Assembly (NCBI GenBank): GCA_031287505.1
Contig: JAITSW010000167.1
Coordinates: 1 to 11,882 of the forward strand
Origin: Propionibacteriaceae bacterium
GTDB lineage: Bacteria; Actinomycetota; Actinomycetes; Propionibacteriales; Propionibacteriaceae
DNA: 11,882 nucleotides
Direction: 5' to 3'
The translations under genes were made by a program, and so were the position numbers. Shown piece by piece: positions 6,369 to 11,882 of the stretch (the first letter of the stretch is position 1; each line of letters opens with the position of its first letter). The notes under the pieces are model-generated. The model made no database searches. It had not been told where the DNA came from and saw nothing but the letters and a program-made list of their open reading frames with translations.

Positions 6369-8281
6369 GCGAATCTCAGGCAGCCGCCAAGACTGCGGCC
6401 AAGGCCCCCGAACGCCCCAAGTATGCCCCGGCGAGGGGCGGCGGCCCGCATGGCCCGCATAGCTCTGGCGAAAAGGCGATCAACTTCATCCCGTCTTTGA
6501 AGCGGTTGATGGCGCATCTTTCCAAGGAAGTGCCGCGGATCATCCTGGTGGTCGTCTTCGTGGTAATCGGCACTTCGGCAAATGCCGTCGGCCCGGTCAT
6601 CCTGGGCAAGGCCACCGATGTGATCTATGACGCGTCGCAGGCTGGGCAGCCCGTCAATTTTGACGTGGTCGGTCAAATCCTGCTCTTGGCGGCGGTCGTC
6701 TATTTGGCGAATAGCATTTTCCAAGGGATCGCGGGACTGCTGATTAACGGCATTGTGCAGCGCACCGTCTATCGGATGCGCAAGCAAATCGAGGCTAAGA
6801 TCGACAAGCTGCCGTTGAGGTATTTCGACAACCAGCCCCGCGGCGAGTTGCTCAGCCGGGTGACCAACGACGTCGACAATATTTCGCAATCGCTGCAGCA
6901 AACCCTCTCGCAGGTGCTTTCCAATGTCTTCATGTTGGTGGCTGTGATTGCGATGATGTTCTATGTCTCCTGGCTGCTGGCTCTGGTGGCTTTAATCACT
7001 ATCCCGCTGGCGATCTTGATCACCACCAAGATCGGCAAACGCTCGCAAAAACTCTTCGCAGCCGTATGGAAGAACACCGGCCAACTCAACTCCCAGGTTG
7101 AGGAGACCTACACCGGGCATGCGCTTGTGAAAGTCTTCGGACGTCAGCAGCAGGTTGCGCAGCGCTTCCACGCAAAAAACCAGCAGCTATTTGAGGCTAA
7201 CTTTGGCGCGCAGTTCATCTCCGGCATCATCATGCCCTGTATGTTCTTCGTCGGAAATCTCAACTATGTCGCGATAGCCGTCATCGGAGGCTTGCAGGTA
7301 GCCGCCGGCAACATTGGGTTGGGTTCGGTGCAGGCGTTCATCCAATACTCTCGGATGTTTACCCATCCCATCACCCAGCTGGCTTCGATGGCCAATCTGC
7401 TGCAGTCGGGCGTCGCTTCCGCCGAACGCGTCTTTGAAGTGCTCGACAGCGAAGAGGAGGTTTTCGACCAAGAGGGGACGCTGCCGCTAACCGCTACCGG
7501 ACGTGTTGAGTTTGAGCATGTCTCCTTCAGCTATGACCCGCTCAAACCGCTCATTACCGACCTCTCCCTGGTAGCCCAGCCGGGAGCGACAGTTGCCATC
7601 GTGGGTCCGACAGGTGCCGGGAAAACGACGTTGGTCAATCTGATCATGCGTTTCTATGAGCTAGACGCTGGACGGATCACACTCGACGGTGTTGATATTT
7701 CCAGCATTCCACGTCGGGCGCTGCGCTCCCACATCGGCATGGTGCTGCAAGACACCTGGCTCTTTGGCGGGACGATTCGCGACAACATTGCCTATGGACG
7801 TGTTGGCGCCACCGAGGAGCAGATCCTGGCTGCCGCCAAGGCTACCTATGTAGACCGCTTCGTGCGCGCCCTTCCCGATGGCTATGACACGGTGATTAAC
7901 GATGAGGCCTCCAACGTCTCGGCGGGGGAGAAACAGTTGATCACCATTGCGCGGGCCTTCATCGGACGTCCGTCCCTGCTGATTATGGACGAGGCGACTT
8001 CGTCGGTGGATACCCGTACCGAGTTGCTACTCCAGCGGGCGATGAACAAGTTGCGCGCTGATCGGACGAGTTTTGTGATCGCCCACCGGCTCTCCACCAT
8101 TCGCGACGCGGATTTGATCTTGGTGATGGAAAATGGCGCCATCGTGGAGCAGGGAACTCACGGCGAGTTGCTAGGAGCCAAGGGCGCCTATTTCCGGCTT
8201 TATCAATCCCAGTTCTCGGGCGCGCTGACGGAGAGGGATCTTCCAGGTGCGCAACCAGGTGCACAACCCGAAAAACCCTAG
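6365..8281 (+). CDS. ABC exporter half-transporter, catalytic-site subunit of a heterodimer
   Basis: The 638-residue partner of the preceding gene is coupled to it by an ATGA overlap. A Gly/Pro/Lys-rich cytoplasmic N-terminus (1-45) precedes six membrane helices (about 55-330) and a nucleotide-binding domain. Walker A is GPTGAGKT (414-421) and Walker B is IMDEATSSVD with the catalytic Glu E543 present; the switch His H574 is in AHRLST. The ABC signature is altered to VSAGEKQ (518-524) instead of LSGGQ. That is the mirror image of the upstream protein: this subunit's altered signature faces the partner's altered Walker B, and its intact Walker B/His face the partner's intact SGGQR. The dimer should therefore have one working and one impaired ATP site, as in TM287/288-type exporters. 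The C-terminal tail contains a short PGAQ duplication. Homodimeric lipid flippases (MsbA) are less likely, given the asymmetry. Confidence 0.92.
   Translation: MSESQAAAKTAAKAPERPKYAPARGGGPHGPHSSGEKAINFIPSLKRLMAHLSKEVPRIILVVVFVVIGTSANAVGPVILGKATDVIYDASQAGQPVNFDVVGQILLLAAVVYLANSIFQGIAGLLINGIVQRTVYRMRKQIEAKIDKLPLRYFDNQPRGELLSRVTNDVDNISQSLQQTLSQVLSNVFMLVAVIAMMFYVSWLLALVALITIPLAILITTKIGKRSQKLFAAVWKNTGQLNSQVEETYTGHALVKVFGRQQQVAQRFHAKNQQLFEANFGAQFISGIIMPCMFFVGNLNYVAIAVIGGLQVAAGNIGLGSVQAFIQYSRMFTHPITQLASMANLLQSGVASAERVFEVLDSEEEVFDQEGTLPLTATGRVEFEHVSFSYDPLKPLITDLSLVAQPGATVAIVGPTGAGKTTLVNLIMRFYELDAGRITLDGVDISSIPRRALRSHIGMVLQDTWLFGGTIRDNIAYGRVGATEEQILAAAKATYVDRFVRALPDGYDTVINDEASNVSAGEKQLITIARAFIGRPSLLIMDEATSSVDTRTELLLQRAMNKLRADRTSFVIAHRLSTIRDADLILVMENGAIVEQGTHGELLGAKGAYFRLYQSQFSGALTERDLPGAQPGAQPEKP
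8244..8267 (+). repeat. Two tandem 12-bp units encoding a PGAQ duplication
   Basis: CAGGTGCGCAAC is followed directly by CAGGTGCACAAC, differing at one base. They encode the repeated PGAQ in the disordered C-terminal tail of the second exporter subunit and look like a recent slippage duplication. Confidence 0.6.
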
Positions 8282-8282
8282 G

Positions 8283-8304
8283 AAATCGCTGACTTGCGCG
8301 ATTT
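8283..8304 (+). terminator. Candidate hairpin terminator after the exporter operon
   Basis: AAATCGC (8283-8289) and GCGATTT (8298-8304) form a perfect 7-bp stem with an 8-base loop, starting one base after the TAG of the second exporter gene. No long T-run follows beyond the stem's own ATTT, so termination may be weak and some read-through into cydA is possible. Confidence 0.4.
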
Positions 8305-8365
8305 AGAGACATGTTTCGGCAAGAATTGCGTGAATTTCTATCGCTAGCCCAGGCCGCATATCAAC

Positions 8366-8413
8366 ATGTGAGATTTATGTGACTTTCGATTGCATGCCAA
8401 GTGCTATTCACAA
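8366..8413 (+). promoter_or_regulatory. Half-sites resembling Rex/Crp operators upstream of cydA
   Basis: TGTGA occurs at 8367-8371 and 8378-8382, separated by six bases. This is the spacing of a Crp site, but with the halves in direct rather than inverted orientation; the repeated word extends to ATGTGA, with an 11-bp period. TTCACAA at 8407-8413 matches the right half of the Rex consensus TTGTGAA-N4-TTCACAA and directly abuts the -10 box; the matching left half (8396-8402) is poorly conserved. Actinobacterial cyd genes are known targets of Rex (Streptomyces) and Crp (mycobacteria), so redox or cAMP control is plausible, but neither site is complete. Confidence 0.35.
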
Positions 8414-8419
8414 TAGATT
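8390..8419 (+). promoter_or_regulatory. Probable leaderless promoter of cydA
   Basis: TAGATT (8414-8419) fits TANNNT and ends six bases before ATG 8426, so transcription should start at or next to the A of the start codon. TTGCAT (8390-8395) lies 18 bases upstream as a weak -35. No Shine-Dalgarno precedes ATG 8426, which supports a leaderless message. Confidence 0.5.
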
Positions 8420-8425
8420 CGCCGC

Positions 8426-9931
8426 ATGACTGCTGTTGATTTTGCCGAGCTCTTAGCTCGATGGCAATTTGGCGTAACCACGGTCTACCACTTCTTCTTC
8501 GTTCCGGTCACCATTGCGCTGTCGCTTTTGGTGGCGGTTTTGCAGACACTCTGGGTTCGTTCGGGCAATGAGCGCTACCTGAGGCTGACGAAGTTCTTCG
8601 GCAAGTTGTTCTTGATCAACTTCGCGATGGGTGTGGTAACGGGTATCGTCCAAGAGTTCCAATTCGGTATGAACTGGAGCGAATATTCTCGTTTCGTTGG
8701 AGACATCTTTGGAGCGCCTTTGGCGCTTGAAGCTCTGATCGCCTTCTTCCTAGAGTCGGTTTTCCTAGGTCTTTGGATCTTTGGCTGGGATCGCCTCCCC
8801 AAGAAAGTCCACCTTGCCACTATTTGGTTGGGCGCTGTTGGTACTTTGATTTCTTCCATCTTCATTTTGGTCGCCAACGCTTGGATGCAGAATCCAGTGG
8901 GTGCCACCTACAATCCGGTTACCGGACGCGCTGAGATGACTGACCTCTTAGCGGTTCTGACAAACCCGGTTGCGCTCATTACCTGGCCGCACGTGATTTT
9001 CGGCTCCTTTATGGTCGCCGGTGGTCTAATCCTCGGCGTATCCGCTTGGTGCTTGGCCAAGGTCAATAAAGAGGCCGACGGAGTTGAGCTGAGCGCTCAG
9101 GCCGCCAAGGACGTTGACGCACATCGCTTCGCAGTCAAGCTTGGCGCTTGGGTTCTTCTGGCCGCCGCTGTCGGCACAATCGTCACCGGCGATATTCAAG
9201 GCAAGATCTTGGTGCAGACACAGCCTATGAAGATGGCTGCGGCCGAGGGGCTTTACACTACGGAGGCTTCCGCCGGTTTCGCCGTCATCGCCTTCCCGAA
9301 CGCCGAGGGTACGGGTAACGCCTTCGAGCTCACCATTCCGGGGGTTCTTTCCTTCCTGGCAACTGGTTCGTTCGATGGAAAGGTTGAAGGCATCAACGAT
9401 CTTCAGGCCGCCTACGCCGCCGGTCAGATCGAGCCAAATACCGAGCTGGCTAGGGCAGCTGCCGAGCACACGGCAAAGTATGGGGTTACTAACTTCGTGC
9501 CGGACGTGGTGGCGAGTTTCTGGAGTTTCCGCTTCATGATGCTTTTCGGCTGCATCGCCATCCTCATCGCTATTGGGGCGTTGGTCAAGAATCGCAACGG
9601 CGGAACGTTCAAGGCTGGAAAGCTCTTGACGGTTATCGCGTTTGCCGCTCCGCTGCTCCCGCTCTTCGCCTCTTCGTTTGGCTGGATCGTCACCGAGATG
9701 GGACGTCAGCCTTGGATCGTAAACGGCGTCCTGCCGACAGCTGCCGCATCTTCGCCGATGGTCAGCGCATTTGAAGTTGGGACGACCCTCGTGCTCTACA
9801 CTCTCATCTACGGCGCTGGCGCGGTAGTCGAAGTTGGGCTTTTCCTCAAGACCGTCAAAGCCGGGTTGCCCATCGTTGAAGAGCCTAAAGTGCTCGAAAA
9901 TGATGATGACCCACTGAGCTTCGCCTACTAA
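8426..9931 (+). CDS. cydA: Cytochrome bd quinol oxidase subunit I
   Basis: The catalytic subunit carries hemes b558, b595 and d in the membrane; it oxidises quinol and reduces oxygen to water with high oxygen affinity. The 501 residues align with the known ligands: H22 (E. coli His19, in YHFFFVP), E102 and E110 (Glu99 and Glu107, in LALEALIAFFLES), H189 (His186, in WPHVIFGS) and M371 (Met393, in FRFMM). The GRQPW motif is also present. The quinol-binding Q-loop after helix 6, starting near GDIQGK, is short, as in actinobacterial and Bacillus-type enzymes, lacking the long insert of E. coli CydA. No cysteine was seen in the Q-loop, in contrast to the disulfide described for mycobacterial CydA. 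ATG 8426 is the natural start, six bases after a -10 box. cydB follows after 15 bp. Confidence 0.97.
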   Translation: MTAVDFAELLARWQFGVTTVYHFFFVPVTIALSLLVAVLQTLWVRSGNERYLRLTKFFGKLFLINFAMGVVTGIVQEFQFGMNWSEYSRFVGDIFGAPLALEALIAFFLESVFLGLWIFGWDRLPKKVHLATIWLGAVGTLISSIFILVANAWMQNPVGATYNPVTGRAEMTDLLAVLTNPVALITWPHVIFGSFMVAGGLILGVSAWCLAKVNKEADGVELSAQAAKDVDAHRFAVKLGAWVLLAAAVGTIVTGDIQGKILVQTQPMKMAAAEGLYTTEASAGFAVIAFPNAEGTGNAFELTIPGVLSFLATGSFDGKVEGINDLQAAYAAGQIEPNTELARAAAEHTAKYGVTNFVPDVVASFWSFRFMMLFGCIAILIAIGALVKNRNGGTFKAGKLLTVIAFAAPLLPLFASSFGWIVTEMGRQPWIVNGVLPTAAASSPMVSAFEVGTTLVLYTLIYGAGAVVEVGLFLKTVKAGLPIVEEPKVLENDDDPLSFAY

Positions 9932-9938
9932 AGGAGGG
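9931..9938 (+). promoter_or_regulatory. Strong Shine-Dalgarno of cydB
   Basis: AAGGAGGG overlaps the last base of the cydA stop codon and lies eight bases before ATG 9947. It is a near-perfect match to the 16S rRNA tail, in contrast to cydA itself, which has no such site. Confidence 0.8.
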
Positions 9939-9946
9939 TTGAAATA

Positions 9947-11053
9947 ATGTTGGAAATCGGAACAATTGGAATTCTCCCAATCATTTGGTTCATCCTCGTC
10001 GCCGTTCTGTGGATCGGATATCTGGTTCTTGAAGGTTTTGACTATGGAGTTGCGATGCTCCTTCCGTTCTTGGGAAAGAACGAGAAAGAGCGTCGCGTAA
10101 TCGTCAATACGCTTGGCCCAGTTTGGGATGGCAACGAAGTTTGGCTGCTCACCGCAGGTGGTGCCATGTTCGCAGCCTTCCCAGCTTGGTACGCCACGCT
10201 GTTCTCTGGTTTGTACCTGCCCCTATTCTTGGTGCTGGTTGGCCTGATTATTCGCGGTGTGGCTTTCGAGTACCGCTCAAAGCGCCCCGATACCCGGTGG
10301 CGCAATGTATTTGACTGGCTGGCAGCCGTCGGCTCCTTCTTGGTGCCGCTGGTATTTGGCGTTGGCTTTGCCAATTTCATCATCGGCCTGCCGGTTAAGC
10401 CGGTAGCGGGCAACGAGTTACTCCTCGCCCTTGATCCCGCTCCTTATTTCTGGCAACTGTTCTCTCCCTTCGGTCTATTGGGCGGAATAGTGGTCGTAGT
10501 GCTGTTCCTCTTCCATGGGTCTATCTACTTGACGTTGAAGACCCGTGGAGAGGTGCAAGATCGGGCGCGCAAGTTCGCCACACTTATCGGATTGGTTGCC
10601 ATTGTGGGTGGAGCGGCCTTCCTGGTGTGGCAGAACTTGGCGTTCGCTCCTCAGGGCATCGGTTCTCTCGGTGTCATAATCGGGTGGGTGCTATTGCTAG
10701 TGGCAGCTGTCGGATTAGTTGTCGCGTGGGTTACCGTTCGCGGTGGCCGCTCTGGTATTGCCTTCATCGGCACATCAGTCACCACGCTCGCGGTTGCAGC
10801 GGGGGTCTTCTTGAAGATGTTCCCTGGTCTAGGGTTTATCGATAGCGCTGCAAGTGCGACTCCGGGTGGTAACGCCGGTGTGAACATTGTCAACGCCGCA
10901 TCCACTGACGGAACACTAACTATCATGCTCGTAGCGGCATTGATTCTGGTGCCGATCGTTTTGCTGTACACCGGTTGGGCTTATTGGGTAAACCGCAGGC
11001 CGCTCTCGGTGGATAACATTCCGGACGATCCGGCGCCGGTGCTAGCGAGTTAG
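9947..11053 (+). CDS. cydB: Cytochrome bd quinol oxidase subunit II
   Basis: The partner subunit of CydA stabilises the heme-bearing subunit in the membrane and contributes to proton uptake. The 368-residue protein is almost entirely hydrophobic with eight to nine membrane helices. Family landmarks are visible: LEGFDYGVAML with D32 (aligned with E. coli CydB Asp29), GPVWDGNEVWLLTAGGA (57-73) with W60 and D61 (E. coli Trp57 and Asp58), and RGVAFEYRSK (103-112). The N-terminus begins MLEIGTIGILPIIWF, a normal position for helix 1. It is 15 bp from cydA with a strong Shine-Dalgarno, so the two are co-transcribed, and cydD begins 35 bp downstream. The C-terminus ends in a short cytoplasmic tail after YWVNRRPL. 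Confidence 0.96.
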   Translation: MLEIGTIGILPIIWFILVAVLWIGYLVLEGFDYGVAMLLPFLGKNEKERRVIVNTLGPVWDGNEVWLLTAGGAMFAAFPAWYATLFSGLYLPLFLVLVGLIIRGVAFEYRSKRPDTRWRNVFDWLAAVGSFLVPLVFGVGFANFIIGLPVKPVAGNELLLALDPAPYFWQLFSPFGLLGGIVVVVLFLFHGSIYLTLKTRGEVQDRARKFATLIGLVAIVGGAAFLVWQNLAFAPQGIGSLGVIIGWVLLLVAAVGLVVAWVTVRGGRSGIAFIGTSVTTLAVAAGVFLKMFPGLGFIDSAASATPGGNAGVNIVNAASTDGTLTIMLVAALILVPIVLLYTGWAYWVNRRPLSVDNIPDDPAPVLAS

Positions 11054-11076
11054 GTGATAGTGCCCGAAGGTTCATA

Positions 11077-11082
11077 TAGGTT
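11077..11082 (+). promoter_or_regulatory. Candidate -10 box of a leaderless cydD promoter
   Basis: TAGGTT ends six bases before ATG 11089, the same geometry as TAGATT before cydA. No Shine-Dalgarno lies at normal distance (AAGG at 11067-11070 is too far away), and no clear -35 was found. It would allow cydD to be expressed apart from cydAB. Confidence 0.35.
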
Positions 11083-11088
11083 CGGTAC

Positions 11089-11882
11089 ATGCCCGGACCG
11101 GTAGAACCAAAACTCCTTCGCCGATCCCGTGCAGCCAGGGTTTCCCTGGTTGCCGGGGTCGTCGTTGGTTTTATCACCGCTGCCCTCACCTTGGTGCAGG
11201 GGCGGGTTTTGGCCGATGCCGTCACTTTTGTTTTCTCAGGCTCCGGCCTTTCAGTTCTTCCGCAAGCCACCGCCGTCCTTATCGGGGTATTTGGCGCGAA
11301 GGCTTTTCTCTCTTGGGCCTCCCAGTGGCTTGGCCGGCGTTCGGCAGCCAGGGTAAAGACGCAACTGCGCGGCGAAATCGTGGAGGCCGTCTTTGCCAAA
11401 CCCCTTGGCGCAGCACGTGCGTCCGGCGGGTTGGTCAACTTGGTGACCCAGGGTTTGGATGCTTTGGACGACTATTTCGCCAAATACCTGCCGCAACTGG
11501 GTCTGGCTGCCACCGTTCCGCCACTGGTCGTCGTGGTCGTCTTCTTCTGTGATATCACCTCGTCGATGATCATGTTGGCAACCATCCCGCTCATACCGGT
11601 GTTCATGGCCTTGGTAGGCTGGACGACCCAAGCCCGGACAGCCAAAAGGTGGAAGATTCAGAATCGGCTGGCCAACCACTTCGCCGACCTAATCACCGGT
11701 CTGCCGACTTTGCAGTCCTTTGGCCGCGCGAGAGCCCAACTCAAGGGTTTGGCCAAGATCGAAAGCGCGCATCGCAAAGAGACCGCCGGGGTGCTACGGC
11801 TCTCGTTCCTCTCTTCGTTGACGCTAGAACTACTCTCCACAATCTCAGTGGCGATAGTTGCCGTCACTATCGGCATGCGCGT
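11089..11882 (+). CDS. cydD: CydD, thiol-exporting ABC half-transporter for cytochrome bd assembly (3' partial)
   Basis: The 264 visible residues form the membrane domain of CydD, which with CydC exports glutathione/cysteine-type thiols and is needed to assemble cytochrome bd. Landmarks of the family are LTLVQGRVLADAV (34-46), SARVKTQLRGEIVEAV, VNLVTQGLDALDDYFAKYLPQ, ATIPLIPVFMALVGWTTQA and ADLITGLPTLQSFGRA. The order (GLDALDxYFxxYLPQ, then PLIPxFMALVGW, then GLPTLxxFGR) is diagnostic for CydD. ATG 11089 is chosen because the following residues (MPGPVEPKLLRRSRAARVSLVAG) lead straight into the first helix, and it is 35 bp after cydB. The reading frame is open to the end of the window; the ATPase domain and cydC, or a CydDC fusion, lie beyond it, so Walker motifs cannot be checked. 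Confidence 0.9.
   Translation, partial: MPGPVEPKLLRRSRAARVSLVAGVVVGFITAALTLVQGRVLADAVTFVFSGSGLSVLPQATAVLIGVFGAKAFLSWASQWLGRRSAARVKTQLRGEIVEAVFAKPLGAARASGGLVNLVTQGLDALDDYFAKYLPQLGLAATVPPLVVVVVFFCDITSSMIMLATIPLIPVFMALVGWTTQARTAKRWKIQNRLANHFADLITGLPTLQSFGRARAQLKGLAKIESAHRKETAGVLRLSFLSSLTLELLSTISVAIVAVTIGMR

Noticed and set aside
8248..8266. TGCGCAA and TGCACAA at the end of the second exporter gene, resembling the upstream operator words
   Set aside because: They arise from a 12-bp tandem duplication encoding PGAQ, have a different spacing (12 bp), and are within coding sequence.
11129..11356. Alternative plus-strand frames in the cydD region
   Set aside because: The frame from 11089 gives clear CydD sequence through to the window end; the others are shadows.

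Overview
The window looks like the chromosome of an actinobacterium (Actinomycetota), possibly Actinomycetaceae-like. The pointers are a PbpA transpeptidase followed by a PASTA-domain Ser/Thr kinase and CrgA, an actinobacterial-type lysyl-tRNA synthetase, short-Q-loop cytochrome bd genes followed by cydD, moderately GC-rich coding sequence, and several promoters that appear to give leaderless mRNAs. The genus cannot be fixed from the sequence alone.

Layout: (1) 1-2807, plus strand, is the cell-wall and division block: the 3' end of pbpA (1-522), a PknB-type kinase (589-2427) and crgA (2505-2807). (2) 2808-2979 is a convergent intergenic gap holding a 36-bp direct repeat in two copies with a 71-bp period. 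(3) 2980-4497, minus strand, is a lysyl-tRNA synthetase (lysS) whose catalytic part resembles the LysX type. (4) 4498-4637 is a divergent intergenic region with a probable leaderless lysS promoter on one side and, on the other, a -10-like box framed by TTGCGCAA and TTGCA-N4-TGCAA palindromes. (5) 4638-8281, plus strand, is a translationally coupled pair of ABC exporter half-transporters (ATGA overlap) that carry complementary degenerate ATPase motifs and so very likely form a heterodimeric exporter. (6) 8282-8425 is a regulatory gap with TGTGA/TTCACAA half-sites and a probable leaderless promoter. (7) 8426-11053 is cydA-cydB, the two main subunits of the cytochrome bd quinol oxidase. (8) 11089 to the end is the membrane domain of CydD, half of the CydDC thiol exporter needed to assemble cytochrome bd; it is cut off by the window edge before its ATPase domain.

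How the genes work together: PbpA, PknB and CrgA belong to septal or polar wall synthesis and its phosphorylation control. CydA and CydB form the high-affinity terminal oxidase, and CydD (with CydC presumably beyond the edge) supports its assembly. The substrate of the heterodimeric exporter cannot be read from the sequence. No CRISPR array, insertion sequence, tRNA, rRNA or phage gene was seen. I found no convincing wholly new system. The points most worth following up are the palindromic operator candidate before the exporter pair, the redox-regulator-like half-sites before cydA, the shared leaderless promoter geometry, the intergenic direct repeat, and the free-standing LysX-type synthetase.
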